A stretch of 64,000 bases of DNA from Paramyrothecium sp. XJ0827 (Eukaryota > Ascomycota > Sordariomycetes > Hypocreales > Stachybotryaceae). The notes beneath the pieces are model-generated. The model was not told the DNA's origin. It saw only the letters and a list, made by a program, of their open reading frames with translations, and did not search any database. Numbering within the stretch: position 1 is the stretch's first letter; every line of letters begins with the position of its first letter. The stretch is from the NCBI GenBank assembly GCA_020881915.1, contig JAJFPB010000012.1:1139828-1203827 (forward strand), given 5' to 3'. Shown piece after piece: positions 22,255-34,300 of this stretch. The translations under genes were made by a program, and so were the position numbers.

Positions 22255-23949
22255 TCAGAGAATGTCCCGGTGAAGGTTCTGGCCCAGCGCCAAACACACT
22301 GCGTCGAAAGCGAGTTTTCGAAGCTGCAACAGGGAGTAAAATCTGTGCATGCTCATTCCATAAACCCCCTCTCCATTGTTGATCTTGGCATGGTTCAACA
22401 CCACCTTGCCCGTGGGCGCGATGAGATCCCATGCTTCGACTACCCTAGGCGGTAGCGGCTCACCTATACCTTCTTCCAGCCATGTTACTGTAGCCTGGCC
22501 GTCTACCAGGTCATAGCAGAAGATGAATGCATATCCAGCGGCCACATTCCATAACTCCAGAGTGCGGAGCCGAGACAGCCTCCTAGCCACACGGGCAGCC
22601 AGCTCGAACAGATCGAAAAGGCTTCGCGGATCGCCGGGCAGCTCCACGGGGTTTTCCAAGGCTGTATACGGAAGACATAGTAGCTCGATCTCGGAGTTCT
22701 CACACATTCCATCGTTGGAGAGTTGAGTGAAAAAGAGGGACGCGTAAGCAGTGGAAGGTAGACAGAAATGGCTGAATCGGTGACAACGCGAGGCCATTGC
22801 CTGAGAGACTAGGGTTCGTTGCCAGCGTATGAGCCCGGTCAACTCACGCGCAGGTCGACTCGTTACAGACCGTTGATTGAACAAGCAGGTCTGGACCGTA
22901 TCAGGAATCGCAGATAAAAGATGCATGTAGACGCCTGCAGGACTGTTAGCTATGCTTGCTCCTCTCCACAGCGGACGATGGGCGCGAACCCCGATAATGT
23001 TCCATCTCGAGCTCCACAGTGTGCGCCCTACATGCTGAGAGGCGAATCCACTTCAAGGCCACCAAGCTTTCGTTGAAAAGCTTTGCTAGGGCCTCTGGCG
23101 CAATCCCTCTCATAAGAAACGGTGGGCGCACCTGGAAGCCACAGACTATGGGAGCCTTGGGTAGGACAAGCGGTGAGGGCTCGGCCGAATACAAGTCGAA
23201 AGCCAGCGGGTTCCCACTTACTGGCCGCGTTCTTGCTGCACTGCTGGCTTCACAGCGGCAGATGGTTTGTCTCGCTTCCCTCACCTTCTGCCGATTATAA
23301 GCAAAGATGCTTGGATCTTTCCCTAGGTCTTGTTCAAGTCTGAAAGGGTAGCCTCTCTCCAGTGCCACCCCGAACGTGCAGTGGTTGGAGTCGCTAGGTG
23401 AGTGAGCTTGTATCTCCAATGCGATTTCTCCCGCCTCTTCAGACCAGGTCGAGAGAATGCCAAGCAATCGTGGCACTGACCAAGTAAAAATCAAGTTGTT
23501 ACTAGAACCAGGTTATCAGTATCTCTTTAGTCCGAGAAGGATTGATGATGTTGGGTGACGGCTTGGAGACCCTACCGAATGATGGTGTCCTCGTCCTCGG
23601 GCGTAGCAACCTGTTCGCAATCGTACGGTGTGAGATAGAGGCGAAGGCACAGATAACGTACGTAGCCCCGTCTTTTCCTGCTTCTCCTGATTGCTGGCGC
23701 GAACGCTTCCGCGAGCGCGTCAAGGTCGGCTGCATCGAGGACCATGTGCCGAAAGGCACGTACCTCGAAGAATTCCTGCCACTCTTCGCATACGGTGGCC
23801 AGTAAGGATGTTGTGGGGAACAACGGGTCAGCCAACGGGTCAGCCGACGCGTCGGTGCGCGCATGCTTCGAATGGATACATTGTAAAATGTGTAGACGAA
23901 CTGCTGGGTGTAGTGAGGCCCAGGGTCTAATGGTAGTCGATGCGCTCAT
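22255..23949 (-). CDS. F-box-like domain protein (fungal DUF6546-type architecture)
   Basis: Three exons, 23949-23576, 23501-22990 and 22934-22255, give 521 residues. Introns are 74 and 55 nt; the second has a CTAAC branch site. The N-terminus reads as an F-box: SLHPAVRLHILQCI, then TSLLATVCEEWQEFFEVRAFRHMVLDAADLD, followed by VRYLCLRLYLTPYDC. The centre has FTWSVPRLLGILSTWS and LEIQAHSPSDS. The C-terminus has RLSRLRTLELWNVAAGYAFIF and VTWLEEG. This layout is common in large families of fungal F-box proteins, which recruit targets to SCF ubiquitin ligases. The specific target is unknown and the DUF6546 name is from memory of the family pattern. High copy number and rapid change are typical for this family. 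Confidence 0.8.
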
Positions 23950-24579
23950 GGCTGATGGCGATCAAGCTGAGCTGCTTCATATGCTATGGGTGGAAATTGT
24001 TTGATTAAACAAAGCCGCCAGATGTTGGTTGACGTGGAAGTGGAGGTAGGGGCAACACGACGTGTGAGCTGTAGCTTCCGTTTGCTTGGGCTCATCCCAT
24101 AGGTTTGAGCAAGACCAGGCTTTTCTGCAATTGTTCCATATAACGCCAAGCATCTGTTTGATGAAAGAAGCGGCAAACGTATAGCTGTAGCTACGGATTC
24201 CTTCAACCGCGGCACAGCTGCCCTGTCGGGCATCTTGAGCTTCACGAACGACTAGAGTCTGATAACGCGGTATGTAATCGCTACTGCTGCTTTAGTCACC
24301 CTACCAGCGTTTCTGATGCCTGCGACGTGTTTAACAATTCGGCGTCAAATTGTCCTGTGACTAGGCAATTTTAAAAAACGGCGTCATCACACCCCTGGGC
24401 CGTGATATACATGCGAACCCCTTTGCTGGTCAACTCCGCTCAAAAGCTCAAGTTTGAGGGACCGCTCCGCTCAAGCACCAATGCAATAAAAGCAATTACG
24501 TAAGTTCTTGGTGCCCGCAAACGACCGAAGAGAATGGACATGTGGAACAGTGAGAAAGACCACTGCTGATGTGTACACT
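23950..24579. other. Upstream region of the F-box gene
   Basis: No convincing gene. A weak open frame on the minus strand (23946-24245) is low in coding character and probably leader sequence. Confidence 0.4.
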
Positions 24580-24983
24580 CTAGAGAAACAGACCCCTGAG
24601 CTCAACCCAAAGTGGAAAAGCTCTCACAGTGGCAGCTAGATTTCCAGAGCAATAATCCTCCTCAAAACACTCTATCAATAAAGGCTCCTCCTCAGGTGGG
24701 TCGTAGATACCGCAGTCCAGCAAGTCCACCTGGGTAGCATTCATGGCGGCAATTCCAAGTTCCTCGGCCTTGTCACCTGTCAGAAAGTTCATGCCACCGA
24801 ATGGTATAGATGCACCGAACTCAGCATGGTCGAGGGCCAGGAAACGCTGTGTCTTCTCTCCCGGTTCCAGTTCGCAGCAGACGCGCACAAAGGCGAATCC
24901 GGTCCGTCAATAGTGTCGAGGGCTATGGCCGACACAACCATATCGCCCGAGTCTTTGCCATGTGTCGTACCTGGGCATGACAA
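24580..24983 (-). pseudogene. Possible gene fragment, two frames
   Basis: The main frame (24888-24580) has protein-like acidic sequence: CCELEPGEKTQRFLALDHAEF, then NATQVDLLDCGIYDPPEEEP. Immediately upstream another frame reads KDSGDMVVSAIALDTIDG, which looks like its natural continuation, but the two are in different frames with no GT-AG intron between them near 24900. I infer either a one- or two-base frameshift in a decayed gene or chance. No family was recognised. Confidence 0.3.
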
Positions 24984-25662
24984 CGCCGTCTCTGTAGCAT
25001 GCTAACTGGCTTGCGGGGGTTGAGCCGGTGTCATAGGCCTTGTTATGTGTGACTGTGATCTATGAGCGGCCCAGCTTGAGAAACAGCCGTTGTTCATTAC
25101 CAGAGGGAGCAGAAGCTAGGGAGAGCAAAGCAGTAATACTCATGACTTCAGAAATATACATCCTCAATACGGTGTGTGTAGTGATTCTAGGGGTTGGGTG
25201 ACTAGTACAATACGACGAGAAGTCCGTACATCTCAATGTTTTGCTTGACTTCAGTTCATAGAGATGAAAAGAAGAGGAAACCCATTGTCGTTATACCTTT
25301 CCAGGTGATGTCTTATTCAACCATCAGTTCATCCTTTTACTGCGTACACCAGTTTCATGACTATATCAGATGCTGATTACAAGTGCAGGCGGAACACAAT
25401 ACAGGGGAGACAGTCATTATAAGCTCGAAATTGCATGGGTCACGATCTTGGCTGCGCGCCATCTTACCAAATCGGACAGGGCAGCATCTGTTGGCGCGCG
25501 AACCAACCGGGACCCCCGCTCGCAGCAAGCCTACATATAAGCTTGCTTCTGACCCTACCCGCGGAGTAACCGTCAGCATTCTTGAATCTCGGACAACGTC
25601 TGGCAGGTTTATCGAGTAGTCTCTCATCAATCACTAGAAGCAGACCAACCAAAGCTTCCGCC
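24984..25662. other. Intergenic region
   Basis: Transition from AT-richer accessory sequence to the GC-rich block that starts with the gene at 25663. Nothing specific seen. Confidence 0.4.
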
Positions 25663-26055
25663 ATGCCTTCCAGCTTCCGCCTCAAGCACATCCCCGCCCT
25701 CTACTTCGGCGTCGCCAACTTCGTCAGCGCCATCCTCGGCCCCGTCGTCGGCGCCGGCACCGTCATGGGCCACTTCGGCTTGCCGCCCCGCGTCGCTGCC
25801 TCCCCCGAGGCCTGGGCCGCCTGGCACGCCGGCCAGGGCCGCACCGCGCTGCTGGGCCTGCTCATGTTCCTGTTCTACTGGCGCCGCCGCTACGACGTGT
25901 GCGACGTGCTCCTCGCCGGCTCGGCCTACCTCGGCGTCAACGACTTCTTCGTCCTCTACAGCTACGGCGACGAGCCGTGGGCGTGGTTCCGGCTGGTCGC
26001 GTCCGTGGTGTTCTCCCTGCCGGGCTTCCTCGGGTGGACGCAGGGTTCGAGGTGA
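25663..26055 (+). CDS. Small multi-pass membrane protein (DUF4267-like)
   Basis: Single exon, 130 residues, very GC-rich at third codon positions. Three to four hydrophobic segments are visible: about 9-31 (IPALYFGVANFVSAILGPVVG), 60-70 (ALLGLLMFLFYW), 77-94 and 103-125. The layout of a short N-terminal lead, GHFGLPP loop, GRTALLGLLMFLFY and GVNDFFVLY suits the fungal/bacterial DUF4267 membrane family, whose function is unknown. The start codon is in a CGCCATGC context. The assignment to DUF4267 is from pattern memory and should be confirmed. Confidence 0.75.
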   Translation: MPSSFRLKHIPALYFGVANFVSAILGPVVGAGTVMGHFGLPPRVAASPEAWAAWHAGQGRTALLGLLMFLFYWRRRYDVCDVLLAGSAYLGVNDFFVLYSYGDEPWAWFRLVASVVFSLPGFLGWTQGSR

Positions 26056-26374
26056 CTGCTTTGAGGGAATGGGTGTGAGAGATCCAAGGGCCTTGTGGTA
26101 AGGTCACTTGCTAGGGATTTGTGGTCGAGCTATCATGGACGGGTATGGAGCAGATTGAGTGCATAAGCTTGTTGTGGTTGTATTTCATCTGTAGCACAAG
26201 CCTGGAAACCAATCCAACCGAAATAAACACCAAGAAATTCGCAATTTGAAAGAACTGATTGTCAGCATGTCTTCATCAATCCTCATGCTGTACCTAGTAA
26301 CAATTTTGTTTCTTTTTAGCCTAACCGACCCAGCCGTGAGCCACCATCCCCATATTCCTTGCGAAGATTCATTC

Positions 26375-26375
<1 letters not shown>

Positions 26376-26410
<35 letters not shown>

Positions 26411-26411
26411 T
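26376..26411. repeat. CA/GA dinucleotide microsatellite
   Basis: A short CA run followed by about 13 GA units, 40-75 nt downstream of the purU stop codon, so probably within its 3' untranslated region. Confidence 0.95.
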
Positions 26412-26450
26412 AAGTTGAGAGCCCCGCCCCCCGATGGCTCGCTTCAACAC

Positions 26451-27314
26451 CTAGGTAAACACGACCGTCTTGGTCCTGTTGAGGAAGACGCGCTTCTCGG
26501 CGTACCAGCGCACGGCGGCGGCCAGGACCAGGCTCTCGACGTTGGACCCCTCCTCGCTCAGCTCCTTGGGGCCCATGCCGTGGTCGACGCGGGCGACGCG
26601 CTGCTCGATGATGGGGCCCTCGTCCAGGTCGGCGGTGACGATGTGGGCGGTGGCGCCGATGATCTTGACGCCGCGGTCGTAGGCCTGGTGGTAGGGCTTG
26701 GCGCCCTTGAAGCTCGGCAGGAAGCTGTGGTGGATGTTGATGATGCGGCCCGACATGGCCTCGCACAGCGTCGGCGACAGCACCTGCATGTAGCGCGCCA
26801 GCACGACCAGCTCGACGCCGTGCTGCCGCACCAGCTCCAGCACCTGGCCCTCCTGCTGCGCCTTGGTGTCCTTGGTCACGGGCAGGTGGTGGAACTCGAT
26901 GCCGTAGCTGCGCGCCAGCGGCTCGTAGTCCGGGTGGTTGGACACGATGACGGGCACCTCGATCGGCAGCTTGCCCGACTTCATGCGGAACAGCAGGTCG
27001 TTGAGGCAGTGCCCGATCTTGGACACCATGATGAGCACCCGCATCTTGCGCGCCGTCGGCCGGATCTCGTAGTCCATGGCGTACTCGCCCGCCAGCTTGT
27101 CGAACGGCTCCGCCAGGTGCGTCGTCGACGCGTCCTCGGCCACGCCGCCGCGCGGGCCGAAGTGCACGCGCATGAAGAAGCGCTCCGACACGGGGTCGCT
27201 GAACTGCTGCAGGTCCAGGATGTTGTGCTTGTGCTCCGCGAAGATGCCCGTCACGGCGTGCACGATGCCGGGCTTGTCGGGGCACGACAGGGTGAGGATG
27301 TGGTCGTTGGCCAT
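26451..27314 (-). CDS. purU: Formyltetrahydrofolate deformylase
   Basis: Single exon, 287 residues. The enzyme hydrolyses 10-formyl-tetrahydrofolate to tetrahydrofolate and formate, balancing one-carbon units. The N-terminal ACT domain (about 4-85) begins ILTLSCPDKPGIVHAV. The formyltransferase-like catalytic domain (about 90-287) contains IINIHHSFLPSFKGAKPYHQ with N193 and H195, then ATAHIV and DLDEGPII with D231, the N/H/D set of the family. The frame stays open 54 codons further upstream, but that part is low-complexity and includes a CA repeat. The ATG at 27314 gives the normal family start. Codons are strongly C/G-ending. A TATATATATATA box lies about 200 nt upstream. High confidence. 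Confidence 0.96.
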   Translation of the reverse strand: MANDHILTLSCPDKPGIVHAVTGIFAEHKHNILDLQQFSDPVSERFFMRVHFGPRGGVAEDASTTHLAEPFDKLAGEYAMDYEIRPTARKMRVLIMVSKIGHCLNDLLFRMKSGKLPIEVPVIVSNHPDYEPLARSYGIEFHHLPVTKDTKAQQEGQVLELVRQHGVELVVLARYMQVLSPTLCEAMSGRIINIHHSFLPSFKGAKPYHQAYDRGVKIIGATAHIVTADLDEGPIIEQRVARVDHGMGPKELSEEGSNVESLVLAAAVRWYAEKRVFLNRTKTVVFT

Positions 27315-28411
27315 TTTTGGTGGTGGGTGTGTCCTCCTGTGTGTTGAACCAAGATGTGTGAAGTTGAGTGAGGTGAGGTGTGAGATGAGTTGAGTTGAGT
27401 CGGAGTGATGCAGTTCAAAGCATACACACGCACATACACACACACACACAAATTTAGTAGTAGTCCGATTGACCAAAGCTGCACGCAGGAAGGTATGTAG
27501 TGTAGGTACGTGTATATATATATAAGTGGGTAAAGAGAGAGGCGCTTCGCGAGGTGAGTCACCCGATCCAATTTACCTCGTATCAATCTCAAGGAGGAAA
27601 AAAAGGACCCCGGTCGAGATGCCACACAGCAAGTGAGAGAGCAAGACAAGGACGAGAGAGGGGGGCGTCGAGTCAAAAATAAAAATATTGGCGGCGTCAA
27701 ACATCCAGCTCTTCCGGCCACCGGAGCTCCGACCCACCTCGGGGCTAACCCTTCCGGTGTGCGTTTCGCCCAAGCAGCCAACGCCAATCGACACGGCTCT
27801 ACTAAACTCTGTGCCCTTTGCATTCCTCGGCCGCTTTACGTTTGGCGTGCCTAATAACGTAGTCAACCGCCCGCGGAAGCTAGGCTAGTTGCAGGCGGGG
27901 CCGTGGCTGTTTCCTCAGAGCTGATCTTGCTTTGCGTGCAGCCAGTTTCTCTTCGGATGCCCAGGGTTTCCAGGTGAGGTCAGGGAACCCATCCGTGGTA
28001 CCTTGCAGTAAAATCCGGGGAACCAGCGACCTTCCTAGCAGGGCAAAGACGGGGGGGATCGCAGCGATGGTGCAGGCCACTGCCGGCGCACGCTGATTGG
28101 CTGTGTTTTGTCGTGGGATGCCATGTCCATATACTCTGTGTTGACGGTTGGAATCCAGACAGTGCTGGAGTAACTACTTGGTGTCCCCATGATCAAGAAA
28201 TTCCGCACTATTGGAGGTTCATATCTTACTATTTCCCATAGCCCATTGCTTACATTCGTACTCGAACCATAACTTGCATGCAACGCCCCTGTGCTGACTC
28301 ACTCACTCACTCGCCGTCTCACAAGTCATAACTCACAACATCACTCTCGTCCAAATCAACACAAATCATCACATACATCCCTCTCTCTCCCCTCCCGCAA
28401 CTCGTCGCCTT
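27315..28411. other. purU upstream region and CDC8 downstream region
   Basis: Contains a CA repeat (about 27421-27451) in the purU leader and a TATA run (27512-27526). No gene seen between 27.6 and 28.4 kb. Confidence 0.5.
27512..27526 (-). promoter_or_regulatory. TATA box of purU
   Basis: Alternating TATATATATATA read on the minus strand, about 200 nt upstream of the purU ATG. Position suits a promoter with a long leader. An alternating TA run can also be a simple repeat. Confidence 0.45.
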
Positions 28412-29433
28412 CTACCGTATCGTCCTCACTCGTCCTCCCACCTCCCCCCTCTCCACCTCCTCCACCCTCCTCCTCACCTTTCCCCACACCTCCTCCGCCA
28501 CCTCCTCCACGCTGCCGCCCGCGTCCACCACCACCAGGTCCTCCTCCTCCTGCCGCCACGCCTCGCCCTCGAGCCCGCCCGCGCCCCTCAGCAGCGCCTG
28601 GCCCTCGGCGTCGCGCCCGCCCATGCTCAGCGCCCAGAACAGCTCCCGCACCCGCGCCTGCGTCTCCGCCCGCTCGTACACCTCCCCGCCCCAGCCGCCC
28701 CGCGCCCGCGCCTGCGCCTCGTCCAGGTCCAGGAACAGCACCATGTCCGGCCGCGGCAGGCCCCGCTCTGGCGCCCGCGCCCACGACAGCGGCAGCGTCG
28801 GGTTCTGCTTGGCCGCCGAGTAGACGATGCCCGAGTGGTAGTACCGGTCCGACACGACCGTCGTGCCGGCCGCCAGCAGCGCGTTGATCTGGTTCCTGTA
28901 GCCGGCTATGTCAGAGGAGTCTGGTTTGTCGTGTATGACGTCTCACTCACGCTGCCTCCCATCTGTTGGCGCTGAACAAGAGATGAATGACGTGATCCTC
29001 CATCTCGACGTTGCTCTTGAGATAGCTATCAATCATTTGCCCAATCGTCGTAGTCCTGTCTTTGCGAAGTCAGTCCCAGTAGCTTCCCTCTATCAATCAC
29101 CTTCTGAATCAACGACAAGCAAGCAGCTGTGTTCATGCAACTGGGGCAGCCCATCGCCATCAACACCCCCAAGAACAACTCACCAGGAAACCGCATCATC
29201 TTCACCGGCCGCCCCTCCTCCACGAACCTCTGCTCCAGCAGCTTCACCTGCGTCGTCTTGCCGCTCCTGTCCAGCCCTTCCAGCACGATGAAGGCGCCCC
29301 TCCTAGCCTTTGTCGAGCCGCCCTCGCCGCCGGGCGGCTGCGGGGCAGCACCCGTCTCCTCCGGTTGCGCGGCCGCCGTCGATGACGGACCGTCGGCCAT
29401 GGCTGCTGTCGCGAGGTCGTTGATGGAGGTCAT
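28412..29433 (-). CDS. CDC8: Thymidylate kinase (dTMP kinase)
   Basis: Three exons, 29433-29184, 29059-28951 and 28895-28412, give 280 residues. The enzyme phosphorylates dTMP to dTDP for DNA synthesis. P-loop GLDRSGKTT at 53-61; FPDRTTTIGQ (82-91) spans the first intron; SDRYYHSGIVYSAAK (135-149) is the dTMP-binding DRY block. The lid region lies in the last exon near EVYERAETQARVRELF. Introns are 124 and 55 nt; the first uses an AAG acceptor, chosen because it restores FPDRTT. The first 45 residues are a low-complexity extension absent from yeast Cdc8; an internal Met at 12 is an alternative start. The last exon is extremely GC-rich and codes for an acidic/Gly-rich stretch longer than usual for the family. 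Confidence 0.95.
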
Positions 29434-29959
29434 GTGAGAGCGCAGTCCAGATTTTACCGAGTCAAAACTCCAAAGGCATTGGCGCGATCCAATCGAGGAA
29501 GATGAATCGGGGTGGAGGACTTTGAATCAGATGGCTTAGGTGGGGGAGGGGTCGAATTCACACTGTAAAAGTGGTGCCAGAAACACGTGCAACAACAGAT
29601 CGTAACTACAGTGCGTACTTGGTCTAGGCACGGACCATGCACTGACACGGAGCTGGCTCACATTCACATACATGCAAGCTTCTTCACGACACGGTAGAGC
29701 TTTACGCACTGGCCAAAACCTCAGTTGAACAGTCAATGGCATCAATTGCTAGCCAATCAGAGCATCAAGCGGAATGCGCATCACAACGCCAGTCCCAAGC
29801 TTGTCTTCAGAACAATCGTGTATCCCAAACGCCAGAACGCTTCAATCCAACGCCAAACTCAATCAACAGTGTAACCACTCATTACCCAGGCCCATAGCAA
29901 CAGTCGTTCAAACATGACTCCATTTACATCAAACTGGAAAGCAAAACCCCTCACGGCTG
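29434..29959. other. CDC8 upstream region
   Basis: About 530 nt between two minus-strand genes. No other feature recognised. Confidence 0.45.
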
Positions 29960-31327
29960 TCATGAGGAGTCGGCAATGACCTCGGCTTCGTCCTTGGCAC
30001 TGCCGCTCTCCCACAGCTCGAAGCTCTCGCCGGTGCCCTCAATGGGCTGCAGCACTGGTGCGGCTGACGACGTCTGCTCCATGAGAGCGTCGACTGCGTG
30101 AGACAGCGCGGGACTCGGCGCGACATCCCTCAGCTCAGGTGCAAAGTCGCAGCTCTCAACCACAGGCTCGTGCTCAGCATGAAGCTCGACGGTGGGCTCG
30201 GGAAGCTGTTGAAGCTCGGCCGGAGCTTGCTCGCCTTCCTCCTCATCTTCGGGGATGATGATGACTGACGTCTCGTCGCAGCCCTCGGCGTAGAAGTCGG
30301 CAGTGTTCATCTCCCCAAGAGCAACCCTCTCCTTCTCGACAATCATGTCGTCGGCGTTGACCCGGGGCGCACGGCGCGACGAAGTCTGAGACACGTCATC
30401 GACGGGTGGCACATTCTCCTTGTCTCGGCCCTCGTCCTTTTCTCGGCGGGCCTTTTGCTCGCTCTCCTCGTCGGATGAAATGTCAAGCGTGCAGGTGCTG
30501 TGCTGGAGGAGGTTGGTCATCTCCTGCTCAGGCGTGTCCTCGTGAATGTCGAAGAACCAGCTGGGCTTCATCTCATCCTGGTGGAGCTCGGGGATGACCT
30601 CCTTGACGGCGGCACGGGTTGACTCGGCCCGGGACTCATAGCCGGGAATGGTTCCCTTGAGAGCAGCGTCGAGCGAGAACGGAGCACCCGAGCCCAGGCT
30701 GAAGGAAGGCGGGTCGACGCGGGCGTAGGGGCCGGAGCGGCGGCGGTTCAGGATGCCAGAGCGCTTGCCGCGAGTCGGCGAGCGACCAGCGGGCGCCGAG
30801 ATGGGAGACGACTTGGCGATGGCGGTGTTGAGCCTCGCGGCGGGCGACCTGGCTTGCAGGACGCGGCGGGGCGTTGAGCTGGCCTTGGCGGGGCTGCCGA
30901 GAGAGCGAATGTCGGGGAGAGGCGTGACGGTGGCGGGCGTGGAGGTTGCGGTGAGAGCGGGAGCCTTGGTCAGGACGAAGGCGGAGGGCTTGAAGATGTC
31001 CTTGGAGGGCGTGGAGGGGTTGGCGCCCTTGGAGCGCTTGGCGAAGAGTAGAGGGTCGACGTTCTCGAAGTCATCGCCGTCGAGAAGCTCGGCCTTGCGC
31101 TTTCCACCAGCAGGAGAAGGCTTGTTCGAGGCGGCTATCGCGAAATCGTGTCAGCTCAAGGATTGTAGGTCGGTCGTCGTTAGGGGCAAGTAGACGAATT
31201 GAGTGCAGCTCAATAACGACATTTCCCCGTGACTGGACATACCATTTTGCCTGTTCTTCAAGCTCGTCAGGTTCTGGAGGCGAGCCCCGTCGAGGGGAGC
31301 AAAGGGCTGGCGGGTGATGGTGGCCAT
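29960..31327 (-). CDS. Uncharacterised disordered nuclear-type protein with a KEN box
   Basis: Two exons, 31327-31243 and 31134-29960 (108-nt intron), give 419 residues. The start MATITRQPFAPLDGARL is the first ATG that leads into the conserved-looking frame. The protein is mostly disordered, Ser/Pro/Thr-rich with many SP/TP sites (for example SPISAP, SPTRGKR), basic patches (GGKRKAE, LNRRRSG) and one structured-looking motif, KPSWFFDIHEDTPEQEM (about 218-234). A KEN box (DKENVPP, 267-269) suggests turnover by the anaphase-promoting complex. The C-terminus is acidic. Together this resembles a cell-cycle-regulated nuclear protein, but I do not recognise a named family and do not assign a function. 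Confidence 0.82.
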
Positions 31328-34300
31328 GGCGTAGGCGGGAGGTGTGTAAGTCGCCCCGGGCTTGTTCCTGTTCGTCTTGTTGTTGTTGAAGCCCGAAGCT
31401 CTCGACAGTCGGGAGGCGATGGCGGGTATCAACAGTGTGCAAGTGGAGAAAGCAATGCGAGTCGAGTGGGTGAGAGGAGGGAAGTGATGCACGCAGAGCG
31501 AAGTGAGTGAGTGAGCGGCGGTGCCTCGTATGGAGTTGATGCCCACTCTCTGCCTTGGCCCGTGTTTATTTTGCCCACCCCCCAGCTAGTCTGAGCCTTT
31601 GGAGTTTTGTTATTGTTATTCTTTTCCTCGCTCGACAAGGAAGTAAAAAAAAAGAGGACGAGTCGGTCAGGTAGGGGCGGATGTGCCAGAAGGTATATTA
31701 AAGAGAGCGTAGGAGATGGATGCCCACCAGCGTGAGAAAGACGAGGAAGAGAGGGAAGATGCAGGAGGTGCGGTCAGGTATGGGGTGGTGTCAGCCTGAA
31801 AAGGGACCGACGGGGGGGGAGAGAGAGGATTAACGTGTGCGTGTACGTGGGACGTGGGACGTGCAAGGGAGAGGCGGCCAGCGACGGGTACAGTGTGAAC
31901 CAGAAATCGCGACTGGGGAGACCGGGGTCTTTTGGAGGGCTGCAGTGGCACTCGGCGCGGTGAAGCGTACCGTGCGGCCAGATACCGGCACTATACGTGC
32001 TGCAGCAGATCGTGTCTGGCGAAGCGCCCAGGGACAGGCCCTGTTTAACCAGCACGGTACCTGCACGCTTGACTGCACTCGCACCGCGCCGCCAGGTACA
32101 GAGTACTGCCAGAGACAGCAAGTACCTGCGCCGGGGCTGGGCTGGGCCGGGCTGAGTACAGCACACAGGGCCCCCCGAAAGGGAAGCATGAGAGACAAGC
32201 AGACAAGCAGAGGGGCGGCCTCAGCCAGTCAAGAGTGCAGCTGCCCAGCGCTCCGTCGCTCCTCAGACAAGTTTCTCTCCTCTCCTCATGCACCTCGACG
32301 CGTTCCTATCCCCCCTTCGGATACGCAGCTTGCCAATCCTTTTTTTTCCACTTCGGATCGCGAGCATCGCCGCCGCGAAACCCACCGTGATTGGGTGACT
32401 GGCCGCCCAACTGGGCAGATGGGACTCGAAACCCGCCCCTCCTGCAGCCAATCGTCGCGTCCAGCAACACAAGCTACCTGCTAGCTCCAAGTACGGAGTC
32501 CTTGGAAATGGGGGAACGTCCTCTTTTTTTCCTTCTTTTTCGCCAATTCATTAAAATGCTGTGCCGGGATCCCCTCCCTTGCCGTCACACCTTGCTCGCA
32601 GACTTAATTAAAGCAATGACGAGATGTGCATTGATCGACTCCACGGGACTGGCACGACGCAGGGGTGGCCAGACGAGACGCGTTAATGGGTCTGATTAAT
32701 CGGCCACCACGGTCTTTGTCTGCTTTGCACTGCTGGGTATGGATTGGCCCAGGCCAGGTCAAGAAAAAGGCCCCGTCCACCACACAAAACCAGGATATAA
32801 GCAACCACACAGCCTTGATTTACATCACCGTTCATTACCGACCTACTCTGTACAGAAGAGACAGAAAGCCTCTTGTCTCACCACTTCTCGTCTTGCCGCC
32901 TATCCTCTCCTCCTTCAGAACCTGCTTCGCCATTCTGTCCCTTCCCCACAGTCGACTGAACCAAGCCCTCTGCATCGCGTCTCACGCCGCATGAGCGTCT
33001 AAGCTGTCCGACCCATAGCCGCCGGATCAAAGAAGAGCTCGACAAGTGCATGCATCAATTGGCTTCTGCAGCCTCTGTCATCTGTTACTACCTAGTCACC
33101 TAGCCCAGTGATTGCGCCGGACTTCACCTACGACGACACATATTGTCTTCGCTCGCCCTCCCCTTAGCCCCATCATCTATCAACATCGCATTCCCAAACC
33201 TGCCCTCCTCAACCGCTGCCCTTCGCCTCCACAACCCAGCCCATCGCGGCCTTCACAGCCGGCCCTCCAACACGTAGACCTCGCGGGAGGCCCCGGCCAC
33301 CCGTGCAGACCCAGTTCGTTTCGTGAAGCGGTCGCGTTTCCTGCGGCCACTTGGCACATCTTTGTTCCAAACCCACGCTTCCGTGCCCTATTGGATGCCA
33401 GTCGGCCAATCGACGTGCAGATGGCCTCAGCCTACTGGACTAGGGGCTTGGCCTCTGAGGTCTGTCACTGCCGGCCACACCATCTTCTCCATCCCACTAC
33501 CCAACAAACCTCCAACCCTCAACGCGCGACGTCAAGACTTATATATCACGACGCGGCCACCCGCGTCTCGCAGCTCGCTCTTCTCTTGTGTCTTGATTGA
33601 TGCCCGCCGTCGCTGAAGAAGCCAGCGGCGTGCCCTGACATGCTCCACTCCGTCGTCTCGAGCGAGGCCGCAGCTGAAGCTGTCTGGACGTCTCGTCCCT
33701 GTCACAGCCTGGCTGTCTGCCATCCGCCCACAGCAGCTCTCCTTCGTTCTCTGCCTATCAGGCCTCCGTAGGCCTATTGCTTCATGCCGGACTTTTGCCT
33801 GCACCAATGCCGAGCACGTCCACGGCGCATCCTTACCAAATACGCGGATGGTCCGTAGACATGGCCCTTTGCTCGTCAATGCTGCTTAGACACCTTCCAT
33901 TCACGTCATCGCATCGCCACGCTGAATCTGCGATGCCGTAGAACAGGGTATTTGTCCTCAGCTAGACTTTGCCGTATCCGTCGCTGTTCAGTCCAGCATG
34001 CATTCCATGCGTTCCAGATTGTCTCATCACGGCCCACCTGCCGCCCTCGCCTGGCGTCTATGCAGTCGTGAATTCCTGCACTCTATCGCCTTGAACCTCC
34101 TCATCCTTCCACTCCCGCCGCCATGTCTCATCGCCAGCGCTTGCCACCTGCGACTCGCCTTCACGGGTCGATTGCCCGATCCGTTGGTTCGTCAAAGACA
34201 AGCCGCATGTAGGTGCCCGCTCTGGTCTCGCCACGTACGGCTAGGGGCATGGGGCCATCCGAACCGCCAAACGCCAGGCTGTGTCTGTTCTTGTTTCTGT

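Noticed and set aside
26415..27347. Long plus-strand open frame opposite purU
   Set aside because: Antisense shadow of a GC-rich gene; composition of Val/Leu/His/Arg/Asp is artefactual and the minus-strand product is clear.
28291..28887. 198-residue plus-strand frame rich in Pro/Ser/Arg
   Set aside because: Shadow of the GC-rich last exon of thymidylate kinase.
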